26,582 bases of DNA from Phycisphaerales bacterium UBA7800. GTDB lineage: Bacteria > Planctomycetota > Phycisphaerae > Phycisphaerales > Phycisphaeraceae. The DNA is taken from NCBI GenBank assembly GCA_002480565.1, contig DLCK01000025.1, forward strand, positions 1-26,582, read 5' to 3'. Below the pieces are notes generated by a model. The model searched no databases. It was not told the DNA's origin and worked only from the letters and a program-made list of their open reading frames with translations. The translations under genes were made by a program, and so were the position numbers. Positions 17,000-25,893 of the stretch are shown here, piece after piece (within the stretch, counting starts at the first letter, position 1; every line of letters starts with the position of its first letter).

Positions 17000-19627
17000 A
17001 TGACCATTGACGCCAAACATATCAGTCTGATCCTGGTCCTGATTCTTTGTCCATTACCGACCTGGGCTCAACCTCAAGCCGACCCCACGCAAGTGCCTTT
17101 ATCACCTGTGGTGAATCGACTGCTTAATGATCCGATTAATTCTGAATCACGCAAGCTTGAATTAATGCTGTTTCACGGTCAGTTCGAAGCAGTGGATCAA
17201 ACCAAACTCACCACCGAGCAGCGTGCGGAGATGGCGTTAGCCAAGTTTGAACTCAATGCCCCGGTCCTCCAAGATGAGAAGACGCCTGCGATTTACCGCG
17301 CCCTGGCTGCAAACCAACGTGGTGAACCTGAGTTTGCATCCAAACTTTTACCCAATCCACAATCGCTACGTGAGGTATTAGCCAAGGCCGATGCGTTGGA
17401 GACGTTGGGACAACTAGATGATGCAACCAAGCTCTTGACACCGTGGCGAGAGAAGCTTCGAGCCAATTTGCCTGACACCGCTTGGCAACTCACAGATGCG
17501 GGTATCCTGCTAAGCAAACTTGCCAACCTTGAAGGCTTACCTGCAAGAGACTATCAGCAGGCAATGAATTGGTTTGCCAAAGCTCGCAATCAATTGGATC
17601 GACTTTACTGGCCTGCCTACATTGCTGAAGCCCAACTGCTCTGTGACAAAGGCAGTCGCATGCAGGCCATTGAAGCGATCACTGAAGCGTTGCCTCTTAA
17701 TCCAAATGCCTCGCAAGTCTGGTTACTGCTGGGGCGAATGTCCGTGGATAGTTTCCAGTTTGAAAAGGCAAACGAGTGTGTCAAAAAATTACAGCAGATT
17801 AACCCAACACATCCACTGGCTGCCGAGTTGATCATCCGATCTCTCTTGGCACAACGTGACTTGACACAGGTGCCTTTGCTGCTGACTGACGCACGCAAAG
17901 AGTATCCGACACATCGCACGTTTATTGCGTTGGAAGCTGCCATGCATGCGATGATGTTCGATCATGGCAAACTGGATCAAAGCCTGGCAACGTTCGAAAA
18001 ACTCTCACCTGGCAATCCGATGGCATTGGCAACGGCGGGTGAATTTCTCTCCTTTGCACGTCAATATGATTGGGGTGAACAACTGCTGCGCCGAGCCATT
18101 GCCATGCAGCCCAACTGGCCCAAACCACGCAGCGAGTTGGCATTGTTACTCATGCAGGCAGGACGTGATGACCAAGCCTATGGTGAACTGCAAAAGGCTG
18201 CGGAACTTGATCCCTTTCACAAGCAGGTGCAAAACCAGCTGGAACTTGCTGATGAGATGAAGGGCTTTAAGACCTTCAAAACCGAGAATTTTTCGATCAT
18301 TTACCCGCCGGGTCCAGATGAAGCCTTGGCATTGGATATGACGGTGATGCTTGATCCGATCTACAACTTTGTCACCAGCAGTTTTTCACATCAGCCTAAA
18401 CATGTCACGCAAATTCAAATCATGCCCAATGAACGATGGTTCGGCGTGCGGATCACCGGCATCCCGGAAATCTGGACGATCGCAGCATGCACCGGAGACG
18501 TGATTGCGATGACGCCTCCCAAGGTCGGCGCCCGTCAACGTGGAGCGTATGATTGGGCACGAGTGATCCAACATGAGTTCACCCACACGGTCACCCTTGA
18601 TCGCACGCAGAACCGATTAGCCCATTGGTTTACTGAAGCTTGTGCTGTGGCAATGGAACCGGGCGGACGTGATTTTAATACCTGTCAATTACTGGCAGAC
18701 GCCTTGGCCAACGATGGTTTGTTTAATTTAAAAACCATCAACTGGGCCTTTGTAAGACCTGAAAAACCGACTGATCGTCCTTTGGCATATGCACAGGCTA
18801 ATTGGATGTATGACTATATCCAAGTAACTTTCAGTCATGATGCGATCCTCTCGATTCTCGACAACTTTGCCAAAACCAATGACTCAGCAAAGGTCATTCA
18901 AACCGTCACCGGTCAGGATGAAGCAACCTTCATGGACGGCTTTGAGAAGTGGGCACACCAACAGGTCAAAAGCTGGGGGCTTGGTCCTCATGATGGCGAC
19001 GAGGCGCTTAAACCGATCTTTGAAGCCTTTGCCAAAGGAATCCAACCGCCCGATCAGATACTTGAGAAATTGACCACCGATCACCCGGATCATCCGGACG
19101 TGTTACGACTGGTTGCTCAGAAGGCAATTGCAGAAGGTGATGCGGGAACGGCACGCGCGGCGGTACTCAAATACGCACGCGCCCGACCGGTTGATCCATG
19201 GTCCAACAAACAGTTGGTGATTCTTGCTCAACAATTGGAAAAACACGACGAACTCATCGGCGCATTGACGGCGTTGGATGAAAATGAACAGTCCACTGGT
19301 CAATGGGCATTCGAACTGGCCAAGCTCTATGGCAAGGATAAACGCTGGCCCGAGGCGCTTGCCAACAGCCTGCGAGCTATTCAACGCGAGCCTTACAACG
19401 CAGACTATCGTGAAAATGCAGCAACAATGGCGTTGATGAATAAAGACATGGGTAAGGCCATGCACCAAGTGCGTGCGTTGACTCTGCTTGAGCCGGATCG
19501 TTCGATTCACTGGGCAAGACTCGCAGTCATCGCCAGGCGAATGGGGGATGAAGCGACAAGTCAGCAAGCTGCCCAAAAAGCAGTCGCTCTTGATCCACAG
19601 TCACCTGCCAAAAAATTATTACAATGA
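17000..19627 (+). CDS. Exported TPR protein with gluzincin (peptidase MA-like) domain
   Basis: 875 residues from the ATG at 17000, which opens a Sec signal peptide (about 1-24, LILVLILCPLPTWA before QPQ). The frame is open a further 20 codons into the divergent aminotransferase. Tetratricopeptide-like helical pairs fill about 130-420 and again about 690-870 (for example NPNASQVWLLLGRMSVDSFQ and NWPKPRSELALLLMQAGRDD). Between them is a metallopeptidase domain with HEFTH (His525, Glu526, His529) and WFTEA (Glu546), the gluzincin zinc set, followed by a YAQANWMYDYI helix as in peptidase MA families. It is thus likely an active extracytoplasmic zinc protease on a protein-interaction scaffold. The substrate is unknown. 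It ends 17 bases from a convergent gene. Confidence 0.8.
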   Translation: MTIDAKHISLILVLILCPLPTWAQPQADPTQVPLSPVVNRLLNDPINSESRKLELMLFHGQFEAVDQTKLTTEQRAEMALAKFELNAPVLQDEKTPAIYRALAANQRGEPEFASKLLPNPQSLREVLAKADALETLGQLDDATKLLTPWREKLRANLPDTAWQLTDAGILLSKLANLEGLPARDYQQAMNWFAKARNQLDRLYWPAYIAEAQLLCDKGSRMQAIEAITEALPLNPNASQVWLLLGRMSVDSFQFEKANECVKKLQQINPTHPLAAELIIRSLLAQRDLTQVPLLLTDARKEYPTHRTFIALEAAMHAMMFDHGKLDQSLATFEKLSPGNPMALATAGEFLSFARQYDWGEQLLRRAIAMQPNWPKPRSELALLLMQAGRDDQAYGELQKAAELDPFHKQVQNQLELADEMKGFKTFKTENFSIIYPPGPDEALALDMTVMLDPIYNFVTSSFSHQPKHVTQIQIMPNERWFGVRITGIPEIWTIAACTGDVIAMTPPKVGARQRGAYDWARVIQHEFTHTVTLDRTQNRLAHWFTEACAVAMEPGGRDFNTCQLLADALANDGLFNLKTINWAFVRPEKPTDRPLAYAQANWMYDYIQVTFSHDAILSILDNFAKTNDSAKVIQTVTGQDEATFMDGFEKWAHQQVKSWGLGPHDGDEALKPIFEAFAKGIQPPDQILEKLTTDHPDHPDVLRLVAQKAIAEGDAGTARAAVLKYARARPVDPWSNKQLVILAQQLEKHDELIGALTALDENEQSTGQWAFELAKLYGKDKRWPEALANSLRAIQREPYNADYRENAATMALMNKDMGKAMHQVRALTLLEPDRSIHWARLAVIARRMGDEATSQQAAQKAVALDPQSPAKKLLQ

Positions 19628-19644
19628 ATTGGTCAAGCAATACA

Positions 19645-21618
19645 TCACGTGAGCATCGCAACAATCCAGAGCATCACCAATATCGACGCAAAGAACGGCA
19701 TGAGATAGCTGACTAAAAACAACACAAAAGCTTCCATCACATCCAAATCGAAAAACTTGATGTTCAACCCGATAAACGAGATGAACGCAAAGGGGAAACT
19801 CACATACCATTCAAATCCCAAAACGGAAATGCCTTCCGTGAGAATGAACATGAGGGCTTCAATAAAATAAGACAACACATGCGCAGTCATCGCGATAGCC
19901 AGTATTTTGGTCATCGTTGAAAAAATTCCGCCAAAAGCCACACCAAAGAGCTTGGCGACAACCAACATCCCAATAAACATAAACGGGATCTTGATGGCAA
20001 TCTCCAACAAATTGGTCCCAAACAAATAGGCGATACAGAACCATTTCTGCTGCGTGGTCAAATCTGGCATTTGAATGGGAGTTCCCGCTGGGGCAATCAA
20101 GGGACCACCAAACGGGCCATTAAGGTTTGTAGCCGCACCAGGCATCGGGGCAACGGGGACGGCAGGCATCTTGCTGGGTATCACCGCTTCAACAATATCA
20201 CGACTAACCATCTCATATGGGCAAATTGCCACGACCGTAAACACCAGAAACACCAACATCGACAACAACACCACCGTGGGCACATACACATCCTGAATCA
20301 GATGTTGTTGATGGTAATACTCCTGGTCTGCTTCGTATTTTTCACTCTCCGAGACATAGCGTTCAGAACCGTCATATCGATCCCCCATCGGGTCACCGCT
20401 GACACCTGCTACATGTCGACCCAGTTGAATGCTGTATCCACATGTCGCACAGACCACCGCGTCATAAGGCATCTGCGCTCCGCAATCCGGACACACTTTG
20501 CCTGCTGCAACTTCCGGCTCAACGGCCAACTCATACACACTGGACTGATCCGAAGCCGCCAACTCCGGCAAAGGTACACGATCCCATGAATGAGCCTTGC
20601 CCACATGTTCCTGGAGCATGTTCAACCCCACCACCGGCACCGACTCCTCGGGCTTGATCTCTGTATCAAACTGATCCTCATCCACCACATCGGTGACCAC
20701 CAACCCGCTTGCCAATGCACCTAATGCGTTGATGTCAACATCTTCATCGTCATCGTCCTGATCCACTTTCAATTCGACCACTTCCTCAGCCTGAGCAAGG
20801 TCGAGTTGATCCTCTTCATTGCTAAGACCTGCCAAGGTGTCTTGCATCGGATTGGCAGCAGGCGTGGGCTTGCGGCGAGGTGTCGCCACGACAGGCTCAT
20901 CAAGCAAGCGTAAAACCAAATCATCATCAGATTTTTCAACCGGTGGTTTGGATATCTTCTCAGACTGCTTCTGTGATGGCTGTGGCTTGGCTGGAGATTT
21001 GGACATCGGTTGAGCGATGTGCTTTAGCCGTGAAAGATCAGGTTCTGATTTTTCAGGTTTGTCAGGTTTGACCTGCTGAGCTTCTTCAGCAGCAACCAGA
21101 TCCAGGTCCAGCGACAAGAGGTCCGCGGTGTCATCATTGGATGGATCAGTTGCGGGTTTGGAGGATGTTGGTGGTTTTTGTGTGTTGCCAGACTCAGCAG
21201 CGATAAGCGGTAGAGAGTCTGAAGACTTTGACGGATTGTGCTTTGCATCCTGAGCATGCTTGCCGTGTTCATGTCTGTGAGGTTTGCTATGCTTTTTGGA
21301 GGTTGGCGTATGTGACTCACCATCACCGGACTTTTTAGCAGGTGTAGCTGTTAAAGGTTTTGTCTTGGACTTGGTTTTATCTGCCTGATGTTTGCGAGTT
21401 TTTTGGTCAGGTGAAACAGGCGTCGCTGCAATTGGATCATCGCCCAACGACAGGATAAACCCACCATCGATCCGTTCCATGGATTTCATGTGATCTGAAG
21501 CAGCCTTGTCCAAGGCCTTGCCACAATTTGGGCAATAGACCAACTTCCCGCCACCGACCGCTTTGGCGGGTAAGGATTCCTGGCAATATTTACATTTCCC
21601 AGACTTGGACTGCCCCAT
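19645..21618 (-). CDS. Multi-pass membrane protein with two zinc ribbons and a long low-complexity linker
   Basis: 657 residues from the ATG at 21618, which is preceded by GGGGG and directly opens the first zinc ribbon (Cys9, Cys12, Cys29, Cys32). A GTG at 21717 would add 33 residues. Residues about 70-370 are Lys/Ser/Pro- then Asp/Glu-rich and probably disordered, with a short acidic run (DQDDDDEDVDI). A second ribbon sits at Cys376/Cys379/Cys390/Cys393. The C-terminal 220 residues contain about five hydrophobic helices, beginning VVLLSMLVFLVFTVVAI, with a Yip1-like feel. No specific function recognised. It diverges from the aminotransferase/MCE operon. Codon use looks like its neighbours. 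Confidence 0.7.
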   Translation of the reverse strand: MGQSKSGKCKYCQESLPAKAVGGGKLVYCPNCGKALDKAASDHMKSMERIDGGFILSLGDDPIAATPVSPDQKTRKHQADKTKSKTKPLTATPAKKSGDGESHTPTSKKHSKPHRHEHGKHAQDAKHNPSKSSDSLPLIAAESGNTQKPPTSSKPATDPSNDDTADLLSLDLDLVAAEEAQQVKPDKPEKSEPDLSRLKHIAQPMSKSPAKPQPSQKQSEKISKPPVEKSDDDLVLRLLDEPVVATPRRKPTPAANPMQDTLAGLSNEEDQLDLAQAEEVVELKVDQDDDDEDVDINALGALASGLVVTDVVDEDQFDTEIKPEESVPVVGLNMLQEHVGKAHSWDRVPLPELAASDQSSVYELAVEPEVAAGKVCPDCGAQMPYDAVVCATCGYSIQLGRHVAGVSGDPMGDRYDGSERYVSESEKYEADQEYYHQQHLIQDVYVPTVVLLSMLVFLVFTVVAICPYEMVSRDIVEAVIPSKMPAVPVAPMPGAATNLNGPFGGPLIAPAGTPIQMPDLTTQQKWFCIAYLFGTNLLEIAIKIPFMFIGMLVVAKLFGVAFGGIFSTMTKILAIAMTAHVLSYFIEALMFILTEGISVLGFEWYVSFPFAFISFIGLNIKFFDLDVMEAFVLFLVSYLMPFFASILVMLWIVAMLT

Positions 21619-21735
21619 GGCATAGCCCCCTGCAATAACTTCCCCGGTATCCAGCAATAACTGGCCACCACATAGCAACTGTGGTTCATGTTTACCTGAC
21701 GGATACCAGTTTATCACACTTCATGTAGGTGGGAA

Positions 21736-21764
21736 TTGTGGTGTTCCCTCGGAAGTCCTACAAT
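21736..21764 (+). promoter_or_regulatory. Predicted promoter of the DegT-aminotransferase/MCE operon
   Basis: TTGTGG (21736-21741), an exact 17-base spacer and TACAAT (21759-21764, 5/6 to consensus) would start transcription near 21771, about 29 bases before the ATG at 21800. It lies in the 181-bp divergent region, which holds no other recognisable signal. Confidence 0.5.
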
Positions 21765-21799
21765 ATGGAGCTTTAGTACCACTTTGTCTGGAAATCAAT

Positions 21800-22903
21800 A
21801 TGAGCGTTCCCATTCTCGATCTGACCGCCCTTCACGCCCCCCTGGCTGACCAGATGCGTGATGTGTTTAACGAAATTCTCACCACAAGCCAATTCGTGCT
21901 TGGTAAGCATGCTGCAGATTTTGAAGCGGCATTGGCCCAAGCGTGTGACTGTAAGCATGCCATCGGCGTCTCCAGTGGCACCGATGCATTGATCATTGCA
22001 TTGATGGCTTACGACATCAAAGCCGGGGATGAAGTGATCAGCAGTCCGTTCACGTTCTTTGCCACCGGCGGGTCAATCGCCCGCGTGGGTGCAACTCCAA
22101 TTTTTGTCGACATCGATCCGGTGACGATGAACCTCGATTCAGAACTGATCGAAGAAGCCATCACGCCCAACACCAAGGCCATCATGCCGGTACATATTTT
22201 CGGCCACCCAGCCAATATGGATCGCATCAACGCCATCGCCAAGAAGCACAATCTGGCAGTGATCGAAGACAACGCTCAATCCATTGGTGCCAAGATCGGT
22301 GACAAGCAGGTGGGCAGTATTGGGGATATTGGATGCTTGAGCTTTTATCCAACCAAGAATCTTTCTGGTTGTGGTGATGCAGGTGCCGTGCTGACCAATG
22401 ACGACACCTTGGCTGAGAAAATGACTTCACTGCGACTGCATGGCCAAATCGGTCAATACCAGCATAAGATCATTGGTGGCAACTTCCGCATTGATGCCTT
22501 GCATGCCGCTATTCTCAACATCAAACTCCCCCATCTACCCCAGTGGAATGAAGCCCGACGTCGCAACGCCCAGCTGTACAAACACAAACTTGCCGACATG
22601 CCCATCACCTTACCAGTCGAGCTGGACGGTTACACCCACGTGTACCATCAATACACCATCCGTGTTGATGCCAATAAGCGTGACGGATTGACGACGGCAC
22701 TTAAGGAAAACGGCATCGGCTTTGGCGTCTTCTATCCGACACCGTTACATCAACAGGAATGTTTCAAGTATCTCAATCAGGATCAGGGACGCCTGCCACA
22801 CAGTGAAGATGCATCCAAGCGTTGTATCAGCCTGCCAGTGCATCCGCTTCTGACCGAAGACCAGATTGATGAAGTCTGTGCTGTGATCAAGGGACATCTG
22901 TAA
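21800..22903 (+). CDS. DegT/DnrJ/EryC1/StrS-family sugar aminotransferase
   Basis: 367 residues, the usual size for this PLP family, which transfers an amino group to a keto-sugar nucleotide. Signatures are complete: SSGTDALIIALMAYDIKAGD, SSPFTFFATGGSIARVGA, VIEDNAQSIGAKI, and FYPTKNLSGCGDAG with Schiff-base Lys186. GNFRIDALHAAIL and a C-terminal HQQ...LPHSEDASKRCISLPVHP follow. Products usually go to surface polysaccharide or O-antigen; which sugar is made here is unknown. It begins after a predicted promoter and ends two bases before the ABC ATPase, so it appears to lead that operon. A weak GGA lies about ten bases before the ATG. Confidence 0.92.
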   Translation: MSVPILDLTALHAPLADQMRDVFNEILTTSQFVLGKHAADFEAALAQACDCKHAIGVSSGTDALIIALMAYDIKAGDEVISSPFTFFATGGSIARVGATPIFVDIDPVTMNLDSELIEEAITPNTKAIMPVHIFGHPANMDRINAIAKKHNLAVIEDNAQSIGAKIGDKQVGSIGDIGCLSFYPTKNLSGCGDAGAVLTNDDTLAEKMTSLRLHGQIGQYQHKIIGGNFRIDALHAAILNIKLPHLPQWNEARRRNAQLYKHKLADMPITLPVELDGYTHVYHQYTIRVDANKRDGLTTALKENGIGFGVFYPTPLHQQECFKYLNQDQGRLPHSEDASKRCISLPVHPLLTEDQIDEVCAVIKGHL

Positions 22904-22905
22904 TC

Positions 22906-23700
22906 TTGACTGATACACCAGTGAGCAACGAGCCGATCATCCGACTTGTCGATGTCTGCAAAGCCTTCGGCCACTTGACCGTACTCGATCATGTCTCGCT
23001 GGATATCCAGGCAGGTAAAACCACCGTTATCCTCGGGCCAAGCGGCACGGGTAAAAGTGTCCTGCTTAAGCACATCGTCGGACTGCTCAAACCTGACAGC
23101 GGTGAAGTCTGGTTTGAGAATCAACGCATCGACCAGATGAACAGCATGGAACTGGTCAAACCACGCCAGCAGTTCGGCTTCCTGTTTCAAATGGGCGCGC
23201 TGTTTGACTCAATGAATGTGCAGGATAATGTCTGCTTCCCATTGGGTGAACACACCAGCATGCCCAAGGCTCAGCAGCGTGAGCGATGCACCCAAGTCCT
23301 CAAAGCAGTTGGGTTGGAAGGCATCGAGAATAAGATGCCCGTCGATCTATCCGGTGGTCAGAAAAAACGTGTCGCATTAGCCAGAGCCATTGTGCTTCAA
23401 CCCAAAGTGGTGCTATATGACGAACCGACCACCGGCCTGGACCCCATCCGCTCGGACTTGATCAACGAATTGATCCTCAGTCTGGGTAAACGCTTGGGTA
23501 TTACCAGTATTGTTGTCACGCATGATATGACGTCCGCCAAAAAAATTGCCGACCGCATGATCATGCTTTACGATGGACATGTCGTTGCCGATGATGTGCC
23601 TGACCGATTCCTGAATACAAGTGATAAAATCGTTCAACGTTTCGTCAACGGCCAGGCTGATGAGGAAGACCTCAAGCTCATTCGTGACGGATTTGAATAA
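22906..23700 (+). CDS. MlaF-like ABC transporter ATP-binding protein
   Basis: 264 residues starting at TTG two bases after the previous stop, with AAGGGA upstream; a GTG at 22921 is an alternative. All ABC ATPase motifs are present: Walker A GPSGTGKS (44-51), the Q-loop near FGFLFQMGALFDSMNVQDNV, signature LSGGQ (148-152), Walker B VVLYDEP (Asp172/Glu173) and the switch His in VVTHDM. The SGQ-MGALFDS pattern and the following MCE gene place it in the Mla/Mce (Ttg2A) group, which drives phospholipid or other lipid movement between membranes. No MlaE permease gene is adjacent. Confidence 0.9.
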   Translation: MTDTPVSNEPIIRLVDVCKAFGHLTVLDHVSLDIQAGKTTVILGPSGTGKSVLLKHIVGLLKPDSGEVWFENQRIDQMNSMELVKPRQQFGFLFQMGALFDSMNVQDNVCFPLGEHTSMPKAQQRERCTQVLKAVGLEGIENKMPVDLSGGQKKRVALARAIVLQPKVVLYDEPTTGLDPIRSDLINELILSLGKRLGITSIVVTHDMTSAKKIADRMIMLYDGHVVADDVPDRFLNTSDKIVQRFVNGQADEEDLKLIRDGFE

Positions 23701-23737
23701 CTGACCGACTCGCCGGGCTTCGGGACAGGATGACTTT

Positions 23738-24760
23738 ATGCATAACCGTACACGTGATATTTTTGTAGGCCTCACTGCCATCGCTGGTGTTGTCGGCGTA
23801 GCGGGACTGATGTTCCTCTTTGGCTACATCCCCAAGTTCCTCGAACCAGGCTACATCATCAAAGTCCAATTCGCCCAGGCAGGTGGTCTTAACTCCTCAT
23901 CGCGCGTGATTCTTGATGGGGTAGACATCGGCCGACTCATCAAGCTCGAACTCCAACCGCCCCCCAATCGCGGGGTGATCATGACCGCTCAAATCCGCAG
24001 TAAGTACAACGTCCCTCAAAAAGTCCGTGTCACCGTTGCTGGTAAATTACTCGGCGGAAGTCCGGCGTTAGCGTTTTACACCGACAAACTCACTGATGAT
24101 CAACTGACCCAATTCCTGGCCAAAGATGGCTCAGCGGTACTCGATGGTCAGATCGAAAGCATGCTCGCGGATGTGACCAAAAAACTCCAAGCCTACATGG
24201 ACCCTGCCATCGCCAAACTCACGCAGGTGGCAGACGACTTCTCAATCCTTTCCAAACAGTGGACGCAGGTTGGCAGCAATGTCGCAAACCTCACCGAACC
24301 ACGAACCATGCAACAAGTCGAAAGCGGCGAGAAGTCCGCCAACATCCAAACGCTTCTGGCTCGCTCCGATCAGCGTATGGCAGAGCTAAAAGCCACCATC
24401 GATCACATCAACAATCTCATCGGCGACGATCAACTCAAAACCAACATCACCGACATGCTTAAGCAGACCACCCAGACGGCAGCCGAATGGGAAAAGACCG
24501 CAGAAAAAACACAACAGCGTGCCGATGAAGTGACCAAAAAACTCTACGCCATGGCCGACGATATGAGTGCCGCCATCCAATCATCTAAACAGCTCATCGA
24601 CAAAGCAGCCACCGGCGAAGGCACCGTTGGCAAACTCCTCAACGATCCCAAACTCTACACGAATCTCAACGAAGCTGTCCTGCGACTCAATAGCGCACTG
24701 GACGAAATCAAACTCATGATCCAAAAGATCAAAGCTGAGGGTGTGAATATCAATCTGTGA
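23738..24760 (+). CDS. MlaD-like MCE-domain lipid transport protein
   Basis: 340 residues. AGGA is seven bases before the ATG. One N-terminal membrane helix (about 8-29, GLTAIAGVVGVAGLMFLFG) is followed by an MCE domain (about 37-115: VQFAQAGGLNSSSRVILDGV, DIGRL, VRVTVAGKLLGGSPALAFY). A long helical, coiled-coil-like tail (about 130-300) ends in TGEGTVGKLLNDPKLYTNLN, typical of MCE proteins with extended C-termini. MCE proteins form hexameric rings in the periplasm that carry lipids for the ABC transporter. It lies 37 bases after the ATPase gene and its stop overlaps the next ATG, indicating cotranscription. Confidence 0.9.
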   Translation: MHNRTRDIFVGLTAIAGVVGVAGLMFLFGYIPKFLEPGYIIKVQFAQAGGLNSSSRVILDGVDIGRLIKLELQPPPNRGVIMTAQIRSKYNVPQKVRVTVAGKLLGGSPALAFYTDKLTDDQLTQFLAKDGSAVLDGQIESMLADVTKKLQAYMDPAIAKLTQVADDFSILSKQWTQVGSNVANLTEPRTMQQVESGEKSANIQTLLARSDQRMAELKATIDHINNLIGDDQLKTNITDMLKQTTQTAAEWEKTAEKTQQRADEVTKKLYAMADDMSAAIQSSKQLIDKAATGEGTVGKLLNDPKLYTNLNEAVLRLNSALDEIKLMIQKIKAEGVNINL

Positions 24761-25290
24761 TGAATGAAAACCAAGAAGAAATAAACAAGCATTTTCATAA
24801 AGATGCGTTCAATCGCAGTTTTAAGCAATTATTGGATGTTATTCAGCATGTAAATCCTAAACACCAACTCGAAATAATTATCATCAAAGGGCATATTCTT
24901 GTTGAGCAAAAACTCTGGGAATATATAGAAAAAAAAGTTCCCAACATTGCTCCTTTAAAAAATGCGAACCTAGGATTTAGGCAAATATTCCCGTTCGCAA
25001 ATGCGTTAACTAACCAATCTCACCTAAATTTTCTATGGCCATGCATTAAAAAACTCGATTGGCTAAGAAATAAACTTGCTCATAAACTGGAATCGCATTC
25101 ATCAGCCTTTCTTGAACCTGCAACCAATGATTTTATAAACACAACCAAGTCATGCCTCAAAGATCGGCATTTCTTTTCTCAATCAGAAAGTCTGAATAAT
25201 CAAGTGGTTTTTTGTATTCTCGCAATACACAATTTACTAGATGATGAAATCAATCCGCCAAGCACAGGATTGAGAATTGGTTCGCTGTAA
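24760..25290 (+). CDS. Small HEPN-like protein of unknown function
   Basis: 176 residues. The ATG overlaps the MCE stop (TGATG); a GTG one codon earlier is possible. The protein looks all-helical: FKQLLDVIQHVNPKHQLEII, a KGHILVEQKLWEYI helix, then LDWLRNKLAHKLE. RNKLAH (Arg103 to His108) is the RX4-6H motif of HEPN-type RNases, and the preceding hydrophobic helix with Glu fits that fold. The gene is visibly more AT-rich than its neighbours (runs of AAAA/TTTT, many AAA and ATT codons), suggesting recent acquisition behind the operon. No antitoxin-like minimal nucleotidyltransferase partner is adjacent. HEPN membership is a motif-level guess. Confidence 0.6.
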   Translation: MNENQEEINKHFHKDAFNRSFKQLLDVIQHVNPKHQLEIIIIKGHILVEQKLWEYIEKKVPNIAPLKNANLGFRQIFPFANALTNQSHLNFLWPCIKKLDWLRNKLAHKLESHSSAFLEPATNDFINTTKSCLKDRHFFSQSESLNNQVVFCILAIHNLLDDEINPPSTGLRIGSL

Positions 25291-25301
25291 CAATTATTCA
25301 A

Positions 25302-25339
25302 ACATGTCAGTATCGAAAGCACGTCACGACATGTGTTTT
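25302..25339 (+). terminator. Possible terminator after the HEPN-like gene
   Basis: ACATGTC (25302-25308) and GACATGT (25328-25334) form a perfect 7-bp inverted repeat with a 19-base loop, followed by GTTTT. It lies 11 bases past the stop at the end of the operon. The stem is short and AT-containing, and the loop is long. Confidence 0.35.
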
Positions 25340-25380
25340 GATCAAGCCACCAGCTACATCAGTAATGAAAATTAAACATT

Positions 25381-25857
25381 CTACTCACTTAGCCCAATGA
25401 ATCCCAAGTGCAATTCAGCATGTCGTAGATGCAGGGCATACCACTTTTCATGATCGAGCTTCCCAAAGACCGGGCTGGACTGAGTCATACTGCCAGGCAC
25501 CTTGGCCAATGCCACTTCAGCTCTGAATTTTTCGACAGCGTCATCCATTGTGATATCTGCTGGCGGGACAAACTCAGCAGTAAGTGACGGTGGGATTTTC
25601 AAACCTGAAGGCACATCACGCTTGCCCAATCCACCTCGTAACAATCTACCCAAGATGCGTAACCACAATGGCGCTTTTACGGTTGACCCTTCACGCGACA
25701 TGGTCATGAATCGTCGAACGTGATCAATATTCTGAGCAGCTGTCCATTGACCACCGATTTGCAGTGATGCTGCTCCATGAAGCATTTCAACGTCTTGGAG
25801 AAGCTCATCGAAATTTTCAAAATGAACTTGGCGGAGTGCTTTGGGCTTTGCTGACAT
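25381..25857 (-). CDS. DUF1569 protein (DinB/YfiT-like four-helix fold)
   Basis: 158 residues with AGGGA eight bases before the ATG. It has the layout of DUF1569: N-terminal FDELLQDVEMLHG, then GGQWTAAQNIDHVRRFMTMS with the first conserved His, a basic LRILGRLLRGGLGKR stretch, a Pro-rich middle, and the C-terminal SPVFGKLDHEKWYALHLRHA, ELHLGFIG. The three His positions match the metal-binding set of the DinB/YfiT superfamily. Biochemical function is not established. It lies 36 bases downstream of tag and may share its transcript. Confidence 0.8.
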   Translation of the reverse strand: MSAKPKALRQVHFENFDELLQDVEMLHGAASLQIGGQWTAAQNIDHVRRFMTMSREGSTVKAPLWLRILGRLLRGGLGKRDVPSGLKIPPSLTAEFVPPADITMDDAVEKFRAEVALAKVPGSMTQSSPVFGKLDHEKWYALHLRHAELHLGFIGLSE

Positions 25858-25893
25858 GAAAGGTTCCCTTTGGGTATCAAAATGGAATAAAAG

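Noticed and set aside
15817..17016. Overlapping divergent starts between the class V aminotransferase and the TPR peptidase
   Set aside because: The overlap disappears when the family-consistent starts at 16950 and 17000 are used, leaving a normal 49-bp intergenic region.
21711..21717. TTATCAC in the divergent region before the DegT gene, like half of the lacI operator
   Set aside because: Only one half-site is present and no matching inverted arm lies at the required distance.
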